Source: CAYFTL01 sp964346145 (GTDB lineage Bacteria > Bacillota > Clostridia > Christensenellales > Aristaeellaceae). From it: a stretch of 63,262 nucleotides of DNA. Location of the stretch: assembly GCA_964346145.1 (NCBI GenBank), contig CAYFTL010000010.1:1-63262 (forward strand). Reading direction: 5' to 3'. Positions 41,979-51,240 of this stretch are shown one piece after another. How positions within the stretch are numbered: the stretch's first letter is position 1; the number at the start of each line of letters is the position of its first letter. The notes beneath the pieces are model-generated. The model made no database searches and had not been told where the DNA came from. It was given only the letters and a program-made list of their open reading frames with translations. Position numbers and translations under genes: made by a program.

Positions 41979-43568
41979 CTAGCTTCGGATTCTGAACGTC
42001 TTAGGGGCTAAGGTGTAGACCAGAATGCTGGCGACGATGGAGTACAGCAAGCAGAAACCGATTACGCCGGCACCAAATAGATAGCTGTACTCTAGTCCTG
42101 TTTGGGTAAAAGAGTAACAGACGAGATAGGTGACCGAGGTAACGATTTTATAGGTGGCGCTTTTAAGTTCGGTCCCCGCATTGTAGGGCTGAAGCAGATA
42201 GTACAAGGTCAGGTAGTGTATTGAGAAAAACAGGCTCAGCGCGACGATGGATACCGAAATAATCACATAATCCCAAGGGTTTGTGGTGCCGCCTGATAGA
42301 TAGAGCAGGCCGGAAAGGCCGATTCCGATTACGAGGGCGGGAACGATGTTGACCTTGGAAATTTCCCGAAGCCGAATGATGAACAGCCTTAGTATGAACT
42401 TGGGCTGCTTATAAAAGGAATAGCTGAGCAAACTGTGGTCGCAGTTCATAAACAAGGCTTCTGTGAAGCGTGTGCCCCTGTTAATTGAGTACATAATCAA
42501 AATGAAAAACGGGAAAAAGGCAAAAATCAGTTCGTTAATTTTGGTTTTTACCAAGGAGTTTACCATGATTGCGATGGCCAGGCCGACGATCAGCGCGGCG
42601 CAAACCAATGAGATCTTCTGGGAAGGTCCCCATAGAATTTTGTGGTGTCTTTTGATGAACAACTCGTTTAAGAATTCGAAGCCTTTTCGGTTGCTCGTGA
42701 TGTTTGTATCTTGAACGATGCTCTTGCGGGCGTTGGTGCGGGCCAAGGTTTTAGCGTTTGCAGTGACTTTTTGGTTTTCGTTAAGCATAATCTGGTACAT
42801 TTCGCGGTAGGAGTCAAATTGAGTGATGTACCGTATGCCATATAGGGAGATTAACACGGCTGCAAGGGAAAAGCCCACGAATACACCCACCGGCAAAAGC
42901 ACTCCCAAAGCCGGCAAACCGTAGGCAGCGGCCAACAGGACTACCGCCAAAATCCAGCCATATTTTTTGGGAAGGTTTTCGTTGGTGCATTGGCCCGTCT
43001 TGTCGTAGCGAAGCAAAGCCAGCCAAGCCACAATGATCTTCGCGGCGGCCACAAAAAACGGAATGAGCAGGCAGATCCATACGGGCACATCGGCCATGCG
43101 GCCGACGATCAAAGCAAAGGGCAAAAAGCCGACGATAACCTTGAGCATTCCGTAGGCGTAGTTGGACAAGGTGTACAGCTTTGCATCCATGCGCAGCAAA
43201 AACATGGCGTAGTACTTGTCGTTGGTGGGGTTGAACATGTAGGTGTTCAGATAAGAGCCTGCAAAGGTGAGAAAGAGAAGCAAATGCAAAAAGGTTTGCG
43301 CCGGGGGCAGGCTGGAAAAGAGAACAGGGCCTGCAAGAAAAACCATCGCAAACATGTACAGCGCTTTGCCTGCAAAGGTAGCGATCAGCTCCCAAATGAT
43401 CGCCAGCACGTTGGCAAAGTTTTTGAGGCCTTTGCTTCGGTACAGGGTGGCGGGCAAAAGCCTGTTGATCAAAGGGATTTGTTTGATCGAGTAAATGATG
43501 GTGTTTACCCGGTAGGTATTTTTGATTGCAAAGGAGGTACGGAGGGATTGCAACATTTTATTGAACAT
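41979..43568 (-). CDS. ABC-type transporter permease (ABC-2 class, probable exporter)
   Basis: A 529-residue integral membrane protein with about ten or more hydrophobic segments spread over two halves, separated by a central hydrophilic stretch (about 275-310). No binding-protein gene is adjacent, and the ATPase overlaps its start by 11 bp, so the pair is more likely an exporter or membrane-remodelling ABC system than an importer. The ATG at 43568 follows GGGAGG. Some segments resemble large ABC-2-type permeases of Bacillota with unknown substrates. Substrate not assignable. Confidence 0.75.
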   Translation of the reverse strand: MFNKMLQSLRTSFAIKNTYRVNTIIYSIKQIPLINRLLPATLYRSKGLKNFANVLAIIWELIATFAGKALYMFAMVFLAGPVLFSSLPPAQTFLHLLLFLTFAGSYLNTYMFNPTNDKYYAMFLLRMDAKLYTLSNYAYGMLKVIVGFLPFALIVGRMADVPVWICLLIPFFVAAAKIIVAWLALLRYDKTGQCTNENLPKKYGWILAVVLLAAAYGLPALGVLLPVGVFVGFSLAAVLISLYGIRYITQFDSYREMYQIMLNENQKVTANAKTLARTNARKSIVQDTNITSNRKGFEFLNELFIKRHHKILWGPSQKISLVCAALIVGLAIAIMVNSLVKTKINELIFAFFPFFILIMYSINRGTRFTEALFMNCDHSLLSYSFYKQPKFILRLFIIRLREISKVNIVPALVIGIGLSGLLYLSGGTTNPWDYVIISVSIVALSLFFSIHYLTLYYLLQPYNAGTELKSATYKIVTSVTYLVCYSFTQTGLEYSYLFGAGVIGFCLLYSIVASILVYTLAPKTFRIRS

Positions 43569-44292
43569 TGTTTTCCTCCCGAAGTGCGCGAATGATCTTG
43601 TCCTTAAACTCGGCGTTGTCCAGATCGGTCTTGTCTACTACTTCCAAGGTGCCGTGGTTTAACAAAACGATTTCATCGCACAAGTCCAGAGCCAAGTCCA
43701 TGATATGGGTGGAAAAGATGGTGACGCGTCCAGCTTTTAAAGAGCGTAGCAGTTGCTTCATCTCTTCGGCAACCACGACGTCCAGCGATGTAAGGGGCTC
43801 GTCCAGGAGCAGCAAATCGGGCTGGGCGATGATGTTGACCAGCATTTGCATTTTGTTTTTCATTCCGTGGGAATAATCTTTCATCAATTTGTCCCGATCT
43901 TCGGGCTCGATATTGATGATATCGAAATACTCTTCCAGAGGCTTAACATCGCCGATCGTCTTTTTGTTGATATCTACAAAAAACTTCAAAAATTCGCGAG
44001 CGGTTAAAAACTCAGGCACGGTAGGGGTGGATAACACATAGCCAATGTCCTCGGGCTTGATTTCCCGGCGGGAAGCGGCGCCATTAAAGGCGGTGGAATC
44101 TCCTTCTTCAAAATAAAACTCTCCGCTGTCGGCAGTCATGTCTCGATTTACGCAATTGAAAAGCGTTGTCTTTCCGGCTCCATTTCTGCCGAGTAGGCCG
44201 TATATTTTTCCATCGTCAAAAGAAAAAGATATGTTTCTTAAGACTTCCTTGGTATCGAATTTTTTACTCAGATTTTCAATGATAAATTTCAT
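43558..44292 (-). CDS. ABC transporter ATP-binding protein
   Basis: A 244-residue ATPase. Walker A GRNGAGKT is at 35-42, the signature region reads YSHGMKNKM (as in many ABC-2 exporters rather than LSGGQ), Walker B is LLLLDEPLTSLD, and the switch His lies in IFSTHIMDLA. It drives the permease encoded just downstream, which it overlaps by 11 bp. The gene has a near-consensus promoter. Confidence 0.93.
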   Translation of the reverse strand: MKFIIENLSKKFDTKEVLRNISFSFDDGKIYGLLGRNGAGKTTLFNCVNRDMTADSGEFYFEEGDSTAFNGAASRREIKPEDIGYVLSTPTVPEFLTAREFLKFFVDINKKTIGDVKPLEEYFDIINIEPEDRDKLMKDYSHGMKNKMQMLVNIIAQPDLLLLDEPLTSLDVVVAEEMKQLLRSLKAGRVTIFSTHIMDLALDLCDEIVLLNHGTLEVVDKTDLDNAEFKDKIIRALREENNVQ

Positions 44293-44321
44293 TTTTTGCT
44301 CCCTTCAATTATGCTTTACAT

Positions 44322-44350
44322 ATTATATGATTGGGGATATCTTTTATCAA
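44322..44350 (-). promoter_or_regulatory. Promoter of the ABC exporter operon
   Basis: On the minus strand: TTGATA (44350-44345), a 17-bp spacer, and TATAAT (44327-44322). Confidence 0.8.
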
Positions 44351-44502
44351 TGAATTGGCTTTTTGTAGAAGAAGGCTTAATTTAATGTTTATGAGTAAAT
44401 AACGGGGTACGAATTAAGATGGATTCTGCGCGCAACAATCCCTTGCGAAATCAACACACAGGTGGTAGTATTAATAATTATGCATCGATGGAGGATGACT
44501 TT

Positions 44503-45432
44503 ATGATTACGGCGCTGTGTTTGAATCCGTGCATTGATAAAACGCTGCGCATCGATGGGTTTGAGTATGGAGGCATGAACCGTGTGCAATCGGCGGATAT
44601 TCTGGGCAGCGGCAAAGGGGTTAACGTGGCCGTTGCTGCCGCCCAGCTGGGGTTAAAAGCCGAATGCATTGGTTTTTTAAATGAGGGAAACGGCGAACCC
44701 GTAGAGCGAAGGCTCACCGATGCCGGCGTTCAAACGCGTTTTATTCGGTTGGGCGGCCAAGTGAGGACCAATATAAAGCTTTTGGACTTGTCCAGGGATG
44801 TGGTCACGGAGGTTAACGAAAAGGGTGCCCTGGTTGTTGAGCGGAAGCTGGATGAGATGCTTGATCTGGTTTGCCGGCGCGCAGCCCAGAGTGAGTACCT
44901 TGTGCTCACCGGAAGCCTGCCACCCGGGTGCCCTGCAGATTATTATAAAACAATTATGTTGGCGTTAAAGGATCAGGGCTGTAAGTGTGTGCTGGATGCC
45001 GAAGGGGACAGTTTTCTTAACGGCCTTCAAGGGCGCCCGTTTTTGATCAAACCCAATCAGTACGAACTGGAGTTGAGCGTAGGGCGAAGGTTAACAGGGG
45101 TGGATGAAGTTTGCGCTGCGGCCAAAGAACTGGTGGCGGCGGGTGCGCAAAACGTGGCTGTCTCCATGGGGGCGGACGGCGCATTGATTACGAACGGAAT
45201 CCAAAGTTTTTTTTCGCCCAAGATGGATATAGAGGTTCAAACCACGGTGGGCGCAGGGGACAGCATGGTTGCCGGGTTGCTCATGGGTTTTTCTGCAGGA
45301 AAAGCTTTGCCGGAGGTGCTCGCCTGTGGTGTGGCCTGCGCCAGCGCCAGCATTGTATCCACAACCCAAGGGGTTTTTCTGCGATTAGATTACGAGAAGT
45401 TGTTACCGGAAGTAAAGATTATTGAAATATAA
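44503..45432 (+). CDS. PfkB-family hexose-phosphate kinase (1-phosphofructokinase type)
   Basis: A 309-residue kinase of the ribokinase/PfkB family. The substrate-binding start LNPCIDKTLRIDGF, GSGKGVNVAVAAAQLG, the TGSLPPGCPADYY segment, and the C-terminal anion-hole/base motif TTVGAGDSMVAGLL are all present. The first two match the FruK/LacC branch, which phosphorylates fructose 1-phosphate or tagatose 6-phosphate. No PTS gene is nearby, so substrate is uncertain. The ATG at 44503 follows GGAGG; an in-frame ATG at 44419 is not supported. Confidence 0.85.
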   Translation: MITALCLNPCIDKTLRIDGFEYGGMNRVQSADILGSGKGVNVAVAAAQLGLKAECIGFLNEGNGEPVERRLTDAGVQTRFIRLGGQVRTNIKLLDLSRDVVTEVNEKGALVVERKLDEMLDLVCRRAAQSEYLVLTGSLPPGCPADYYKTIMLALKDQGCKCVLDAEGDSFLNGLQGRPFLIKPNQYELELSVGRRLTGVDEVCAAAKELVAAGAQNVAVSMGADGALITNGIQSFFSPKMDIEVQTTVGAGDSMVAGLLMGFSAGKALPEVLACGVACASASIVSTTQGVFLRLDYEKLLPEVKIIEI

Positions 45433-45453
45433 AGCTACGAGGAGGAAGTTCGA

Positions 45454-46677
45454 GTGATTGGCATAGCGGTTTTGGGATACGGCGTGGTGGGAAGCGGTGT
45501 GGCTCAGATTATTCTGGAGCGCCAGCGCGAATGGGAAACGGTGCTTGGAGAGCCCATGGAGCTGCGCAGCGTAGTGGACATAAATCCTGTGGAAGGCTTG
45601 CCGACCAGCGTGAAGTGTAGCGACGAGATAAAAAGCGTGCTCACCGATCCCAAGGTGCATATCGTGGCTGAATGTATCGGCGGTATCGGCGTGGCCTACG
45701 AGTTTACCAAACAAGCGTTAGAATCGGGCAGACATGTGGTCACCCCCAACAAAGAGCTGGTGGCGGTCAAGGGAGATGAGCTGCTGGAGCTGGCGCGTCG
45801 GCACAACGTGATGTATTTGTATGAAGCTAGCGTAGGCGGAGGGATACCGGTGCTGCGCCCTATCAATCAATGCTTGCGCGCCAATCGCTTGGACCGAATC
45901 ACCGGCATCGTCAATGGGAGCACAAACTATCTGTTGACTCAAATGGAGGCGGAGGGCCAGAGTTTTGATTCGGCGCTGAAGGAAGCGCAACGCCTGGGGT
46001 ATGCCGAGCAAGACCCTCACGATGACGTATACGGAATAGACGCAAAGCGTAAATTGGCCATTTTAGCCCACGAATGTTTCGGTTCTAAGTTGGGCGATGT
46101 GGAACAGATTCCGGCGACCGGAATTGCGCAGATTGCACCTGAAGATATGGCTTGTGCCCGGGTGATGGGCGGCAAGGTTAAGCTGATCGCCAATGCACAG
46201 CTGAAAGGCGATCGCTGGAGCGGTTGGGTGGCGCCGGTCATTGTGCTGAAGGATTCACCGTTGTATGGCGTAGACGATGTGTTTAATGCCATTCAGCTGC
46301 ACGGGGAATACGTGGGGGACTGTATGTTTTACGGACGCGGCGCCGGCAGCCTGCCCACGGCGAGCGCGGTGATGGGCGATGTGTTGGATATTGCGCGGCA
46401 TATGGACAGCCCTTGGCAAGGCTACAAACCGGTGTATACGCCCGAATTCGATGCAAGCGCGAGCGCTGAATACTGTTACATGGCTCGGGTGATCAATGGG
46501 GATGGCTACAAAAAAGAGTTGTTGTTAAGGCATTTGCCCAGCGCTCGCCTGCTGGAAGCGGATAGTAGCCTGGCGGTGATTAGTCAACCTGTTTCGCCGC
46601 GTACGCTGGAAGATTTATTGAGCTTGGCAAAGCAGGCGGATATAAAGTTGAGCGCACCCATACGGATTTTGGAATAA
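45454..46677 (+). CDS. hom: Homoserine dehydrogenase
   Basis: Reduces aspartate semialdehyde to homoserine for threonine and methionine. The 407 residues carry an NAD(P)-binding domain (VLGYGVVGSGVAQIIL), a catalytic domain with GIVNGSTNYLLTQM, and the EQDPHDDVYGIDAKRKLAIL segment with the active-site Asp/Lys. The last ~75 residues are not a clear ACT regulatory domain: they contain YCYMARVINGDGYKKELLL and may be a shortened or diverged one. It starts with GTG after GGAGGAAG. It lies 21 bp after the PfkB gene; thrB and thrC are not in the window. Confidence 0.93.
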   Translation: MIGIAVLGYGVVGSGVAQIILERQREWETVLGEPMELRSVVDINPVEGLPTSVKCSDEIKSVLTDPKVHIVAECIGGIGVAYEFTKQALESGRHVVTPNKELVAVKGDELLELARRHNVMYLYEASVGGGIPVLRPINQCLRANRLDRITGIVNGSTNYLLTQMEAEGQSFDSALKEAQRLGYAEQDPHDDVYGIDAKRKLAILAHECFGSKLGDVEQIPATGIAQIAPEDMACARVMGGKVKLIANAQLKGDRWSGWVAPVIVLKDSPLYGVDDVFNAIQLHGEYVGDCMFYGRGAGSLPTASAVMGDVLDIARHMDSPWQGYKPVYTPEFDASASAEYCYMARVINGDGYKKELLLRHLPSARLLEADSSLAVISQPVSPRTLEDLLSLAKQADIKLSAPIRILE

Positions 46678-46854
46678 CGAATTGTGCTAGGAGTAGAAAA
46701 AATTCTTTGATTTGCCACGAATTTGGCACAATCTCGGATCGGAATTAATGTATAATCAAAAAGAATTTGCAATATTGGTTTGCGCTGTGGCAAAAAACGG
46801 GTACAATAAACCATGGCTATGAAAAGTGCAAAGCAAATAAAAAGGAGTAAATCA

Positions 46855-48378
46855 ATGAAAAAATTTGGGAAGCTTGTGGCTCTTCTGACCGCTTGCGTAA
46901 TGGTATTGTCTAGTTGCAGCATGATTACTGTGGACAAAGAGATGGACGATGCCGAGATCGTGGTACGGGTGGGAGATAAAACGGTGACCAAGGCGGAAGC
47001 CATGGCAGAATATGAAGAATTGTTTGAGTACTATAGTTCGCTAGGGCTTGAAATAGATGCTAACGCCGAAAAAGAGCTCAAACAAAGCGTGCTGGACGGT
47101 TTGGCAAGGCATATAGTAGAAGACGATAAGGCTGTAGAGCTGGGTGTTGCCGAGTTCTCCGAAGAGGAGAAAGCTGAGGCAAAGAAATATGCCCAGGAAA
47201 CCCTGGAGGAGTACATAGAGGAATACAAGGTTTCGATGGGGGATGAAAATTCCACCGAAGAAGAGAAGCTTGAAGCGGCAAAAGAGTTTTTGGCTTCTTA
47301 CGATATCACCGAAGAAGCCTTGGAAGAAGAATATTTCCATGATTTGCAGCACACCAAGCTGACGGATGAGGCCACCAAGGATGTTACCGTCACCGATGAA
47401 AAATTTGACGAAGCATACAATGAATTGCTTGTGCAGCAAACCGAACAGTTTAAAGAAACCGCTAATTTTGAAGAAGCGGCGGCCAATGGAGAAACCATTG
47501 TTTATTATCCATCCGGTTACCGCGCGGTCAAACATATTTTGATTTTCTTTAGCGAGGAAGACCAGGAGAAGATATCCACTTTGGAAGCGGAATTGACCGA
47601 TGTCGAACTTGAAATTGCAAGTATGCAGAGCGGTACTGAGGCCGAAGTAGAAGAGACTGATGTGGAGGAAGACGAACCCGTCGAGGTAGAACAGGACCAA
47701 ACGCCTGCAGCGGCAGAAGATGCGACAGATGAGTCTGAGCAGACTCAAGGTTCCGACAACTCCGAAGAAGAACAGATTGATGAGGTGCCCGCCGAGGAAG
47801 CACAGGAGGAAGAAGAGCCGGCCGCATCAAATGAGACTGGGGAAGCCGTCGATGCTGAACTGGAAGAAGAACCAGCTGACGAGGCTGCGCCCGTTACTTT
47901 AGAAGCGCTGACAGCTGAAAAAGAGCGGCTGGAAAAAGAAATTGCCGATGTGAAACAGGCGGCCCAGGCTTCGATTCAGAGCAAGGTTGACGAAGTGCAA
48001 GGAAAGATTGCAGCTGGAGAGGACTTTGATGCTTTGATTGAAACCTACGGCGAAGATCCCGGAATGGAAAGCGATCCTCATAAAACCAAAGGTTACTACA
48101 TTTCGGCTTCAACCACAACTTACGATAAGGCGTTTGCCCAGACTTCCATGGCGCTGGTGAACGTGGGCGATATTAGCGATTCGGTAGCCAGCGGATTTGG
48201 CGTACACATCATAAAATACATTGCCGATTTGCCGGAAGGACAAGTGGACAAGGAAGCGGTGCGCGCTGAAATGGAGGAGGACCTTCTAGAAGGACTCAAA
48301 TATGACACCTATCAGGCTCGGCTAGATGAATGGGTAAAAGCAGCCGGCGTGGAAACGTTTATAAAGAAAATGGATTAA
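46855..48378 (+). CDS. Lipoprotein parvulin-type peptidyl-prolyl isomerase with a split catalytic domain
   Basis: An extracellular foldase of the PrsA/SurA type, 507 residues. A lipoprotein signal (VMVLSSC, Cys about residue 21) is followed by a SurA-N-like helical domain (about 40-215). The parvulin domain starts at YRAVKHILIFF (about 222-232) but is then interrupted by about 150 residues: a helix rich in Glu/Leu, a Glu/Asp/Ala/Pro-rich segment (about 262-345), and a returning helix. The domain resumes at GEDFDALIETYGEDPGM (about 388) and ends with GFGVHIIKY. The ATG at 46855 follows AAAGGAG; a -10 TATAAT lies at 46751-46756. A terminator follows. Confidence 0.85.
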   Translation: MKKFGKLVALLTACVMVLSSCSMITVDKEMDDAEIVVRVGDKTVTKAEAMAEYEELFEYYSSLGLEIDANAEKELKQSVLDGLARHIVEDDKAVELGVAEFSEEEKAEAKKYAQETLEEYIEEYKVSMGDENSTEEEKLEAAKEFLASYDITEEALEEEYFHDLQHTKLTDEATKDVTVTDEKFDEAYNELLVQQTEQFKETANFEEAAANGETIVYYPSGYRAVKHILIFFSEEDQEKISTLEAELTDVELEIASMQSGTEAEVEETDVEEDEPVEVEQDQTPAAAEDATDESEQTQGSDNSEEEQIDEVPAEEAQEEEEPAASNETGEAVDAELEEEPADEAAPVTLEALTAEKERLEKEIADVKQAAQASIQSKVDEVQGKIAAGEDFDALIETYGEDPGMESDPHKTKGYYISASTTTYDKAFAQTSMALVNVGDISDSVASGFGVHIIKYIADLPEGQVDKEAVRAEMEEDLLEGLKYDTYQARLDEWVKAAGVETFIKKMD

Positions 48379-48383
48379 TTGAC

Positions 48384-48414
48384 AAAAGCGTGGATCTAAA
48401 AGATCCGCGCTTTT
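48384..48414 (+). terminator. Intrinsic terminator after the foldase gene
   Basis: AAAAGCGTGGATCT and AGATCCGCGCTTTT form a long stem with an AAA loop, followed by Ts. Confidence 0.85.
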
Positions 48415-48483
48415 TGTTTTATTTGGGGGGCGAGCTTAAGATTTCCAGCAGATAATTTCTGCAAGAAAAGTGGCAAAACGCGA

Positions 48484-48512
48484 TTGACTGCGGGTTAAAA
48501 AGTTGATATAAT
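48484..48512 (+). promoter_or_regulatory. clpB promoter
   Basis: TTGACT at 48484-48489, a 17-bp spacer, and TATAAT at 48507-48512. Confidence 0.85.
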
Positions 48513-48519
48513 AATTAAA

Positions 48520-48536
48520 GGTCAAAGAAGGTAAAA
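48520..48536. promoter_or_regulatory. CtsR-type operator at clpB
   Basis: GGTCAAA-GAA-GGTAAAA matches the CtsR heptad tandem GGTCAAA-N3-GGTCAAA with a single mismatch. It lies 7 bp after the -10 box, where a repressor would cover the transcription start. CtsR is the class III heat-shock repressor of Bacillota. No CIRCE inverted repeat is present. Confidence 0.75.
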
Positions 48537-48576
48537 ATTACTTTAACAATATCAAAGATAGATGGAGGGATGTTGC

Positions 48577-51195
48577 ATGAATGCACAAAAATTCACTCAA
48601 AAATCCTTGGAAGCGATTCAAAACGCGCAGAGCATCGCAGTTGAATATCAAAATATGCAAATAGATCAGCCCCATTTGCTGTATGCGTTGGTGGATCAGG
48701 AAGGTGGACTGATTGGGGAGCTGTTCACCAAGCTGGGCATTAATTCCAAAGAGGTGTTGTCCTCCTGCGAGCAAGCTATAGGACGCATTTCCAAGGTTTC
48801 CGGGCCCGGCAGGGAGCCCGATAAAGTATATGTTTCTACCGATTTGGACGCGGCGCTCAACTACGCCGAACAGTTAGCCGGCCAAATGCATGACGAATAC
48901 GTGTCGGTGGAGCATTTGATGCTGGGCTTGATTGAAAAGGCCAACACATCGCTACAGGGAATTTTAGATAAGTACAATGTAACGAAGAAAAAGTTTCTGG
49001 AAGTGTTGCAGTTGGTGCGGGGTAGCGCCCGGGTAACCAGCGACGCGCCAGAATCAACCTATGATGTGCTCAAAAAATATGGGCAGGAACTGGTTGAGCT
49101 GGCGCGGCAGCAGAAGATGGATCCGGTGATCGGCCGGGATGCGGAAATCCGAAATGTAATCCGTATTCTATCCAGAAAGACAAAAAACAATCCGGTGCTT
49201 ATCGGTGAGCCAGGCGTAGGCAAGACGGCCATCGCCGAAGGACTTGCCCAGCGTATTGTGCGCGGCGATGTGCCCGATGGATTGAAGGACCGCAAAATAT
49301 TTTCGCTGGACATGGGTGCATTGATCGCCGGAGCCAAATTCCGGGGCGAATTCGAAGAGCGTTTGAAGGCTGTACTCACCGAAATTAAAAAGAGTGAAGG
49401 GGAAATTATCCTTTTTATTGATGAGTTGCACAACATTGTGGGCGCAGGGAGGACCGAAGGGTCGATGGATGCGGGCAATCTGCTCAAGCCCATGCTGGCC
49501 CGGGGCGAGCTGCATTGTATTGGCGCGACCACGCTGAACGAATACCGCCAGTATATCGAAAAGGATGCCGCGCTGGAGCGCCGTTTTCAGCCGGTGTTGG
49601 TGCCCGAACCCACGGTGGAGGATACCATTTCTATATTGCGCGGGCTCAAAGAGCGCTATGAAGTGTTTCACGGTGTAAAGATTCAGGACCAGGCGTTGAT
49701 TGCGGCGGCGGTGTTGTCCAACCGTTATATCAGCGATCGTTTCCTGCCGGACAAGGCGATTGACCTTGTGGATGAAGCTTGCGCGATGATACGGACCGAA
49801 ATCGATTCCATGCCGGCCGAACTGGACGATATTTCCCGCCAGATTATGCAGTTGGAAATTGAAGAGGCGGCTTTGACCAACGAAACCGACGAGTTGTCCC
49901 AGGCCCATTTGGAGGATATCCGCAAAGAGTTGGCAGACCTTCGCGAGGAATTCAAGCAAATGAAGGCCAAATGGGAAAATGAGAAACAGGCGATAAGCAA
50001 AGTTCAAAAGCTGCGCGAAGAGATTGAAGGCGTGAATGCCCAAATCGAACTGGCTCAGCGCAATTATGATTTGAATCGGGCGGCTGAACTCAAATACGGA
50101 AAATTGCCCGAGCTGCAACGCCAGCTGGCCGAGGAAGAGAAGATTGCCGAAGAGGCCCAAAGCGACCATTCAATTTTGCGCGACAAGGTGACGGAAGAGG
50201 AAATCGCCCGTATTATCGGCCGCTGGACGGGGATTCCGGTTGCCAGACTCATGGAGTCCGAACGGGAAAAGCTGCTGAGTTTGGATTCTATTTTGCACAA
50301 GCGGGTAATCGGACAGGACGAAGCGGTGCGAAAGGTTACCGAGGCGATTATACGATCCCGGGCAGGAATACAAGACCCGGATCGGCCGATAGGTTCGTTC
50401 CTATTTCTGGGCCCCACGGGTGTAGGCAAGACTGAGCTTGCCAAGGCGCTGGCTGAAGCGCTGTTTGACGATGAAAAAAATATGATCCGCATAGACATGA
50501 GTGAGTACATGGAAAAACACTCGGTTTCCCGGTTGGTGGGGGCGCCTCCAGGATATGTGGGCTATGAGGAGGGCGGCCAATTGACCGAGGCGGTGCGCCG
50601 CAGGCCCTATTCGGTTATACTGTTTGACGAGGTGGAAAAGGCTCATCCTGATGTGTTTAATATTTTGCTGCAAGTGCTGGATGATGGGCGCATTACCGAT
50701 TCCCAAGGGCGCACGGTGGACTTTAAGAACACGGTAATTATACTTACCAGCAATCTGGGTTCCGACGTTATCCTGGAAGGCATCGGTGCAGACGGCGAAA
50801 TCAGCGAGCGCAGCCGCATAGAGGTGGATGCCATGCTCAAGCGTCAGTTCCGCCCCGAGTTTTTAAACAGGTTGGATGAAATTGTGTTCTACAAACCGCT
50901 CACCCGTGAACAAATCACAAAGATAATCGATTTGCTGATCGAGGGCTTAAATCAAAGGCTTGCAGACAAGCAGATTTCTACCCGCTTGACCGAGTCGGCC
51001 AAGGAGTATGTGGTGGATCAGGGGTACAATCCGGTGTACGGCGCAAGGCCGCTGAAACGCTTTTTGCAGAGCAAGGTGGAGACGCTGATCGGCCGAATGA
51101 TCATCGGCCAGGAAGTACATCCCCATAGCGTATTGGTGGTGGATTATAAAGAGGGCAAGCTCCAAGTTACACAGGAAAGACATCAGAGCGAATGA
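48577..51195 (+). CDS. clpB: ATP-dependent chaperone ClpB
   Basis: Hsp100 disaggregase that works with DnaK, 872 residues. A Clp N-terminal repeat domain (about 1-145) precedes AAA domain 1 with Walker A GEPGVGKT (210-217). A long coiled-coil middle domain follows (about 400-530; rich in Glu, Leu, Gln), which is the mark of ClpB rather than ClpC. AAA domain 2 has GPTGVGKT (612-619) and the C-terminal D2-small domain. The ATG at 48577 follows TGGAGGG; a frame to 48562 overlaps that box. It is controlled by a CtsR-type site and stands alone. Confidence 0.96.
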   Translation: MNAQKFTQKSLEAIQNAQSIAVEYQNMQIDQPHLLYALVDQEGGLIGELFTKLGINSKEVLSSCEQAIGRISKVSGPGREPDKVYVSTDLDAALNYAEQLAGQMHDEYVSVEHLMLGLIEKANTSLQGILDKYNVTKKKFLEVLQLVRGSARVTSDAPESTYDVLKKYGQELVELARQQKMDPVIGRDAEIRNVIRILSRKTKNNPVLIGEPGVGKTAIAEGLAQRIVRGDVPDGLKDRKIFSLDMGALIAGAKFRGEFEERLKAVLTEIKKSEGEIILFIDELHNIVGAGRTEGSMDAGNLLKPMLARGELHCIGATTLNEYRQYIEKDAALERRFQPVLVPEPTVEDTISILRGLKERYEVFHGVKIQDQALIAAAVLSNRYISDRFLPDKAIDLVDEACAMIRTEIDSMPAELDDISRQIMQLEIEEAALTNETDELSQAHLEDIRKELADLREEFKQMKAKWENEKQAISKVQKLREEIEGVNAQIELAQRNYDLNRAAELKYGKLPELQRQLAEEEKIAEEAQSDHSILRDKVTEEEIARIIGRWTGIPVARLMESEREKLLSLDSILHKRVIGQDEAVRKVTEAIIRSRAGIQDPDRPIGSFLFLGPTGVGKTELAKALAEALFDDEKNMIRIDMSEYMEKHSVSRLVGAPPGYVGYEEGGQLTEAVRRRPYSVILFDEVEKAHPDVFNILLQVLDDGRITDSQGRTVDFKNTVIILTSNLGSDVILEGIGADGEISERSRIEVDAMLKRQFRPEFLNRLDEIVFYKPLTREQITKIIDLLIEGLNQRLADKQISTRLTESAKEYVVDQGYNPVYGARPLKRFLQSKVETLIGRMIIGQEVHPHSVLVVDYKEGKLQVTQERHQSE

Positions 51196-51203
51196 ATCAA
51201 AGA

Positions 51204-51240
51204 AGCAGGTTCTGGCATCTAGTACCGGAATCTGCTTTTT
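51204..51240 (+). terminator. Intrinsic terminator after clpB
   Basis: AGCAGGTTCTGG and CCGGAATCTGCT form a stem with two G-T wobbles, followed by a long T run that continues to the end of the opposite gene. Confidence 0.75.

Noticed and set aside
48420..48576. CIRCE element for HrcA at clpB
   Set aside because: No TTAGCACTC-N9-GAGTGCTAA inverted repeat is present; the CtsR-like heptads explain control better.
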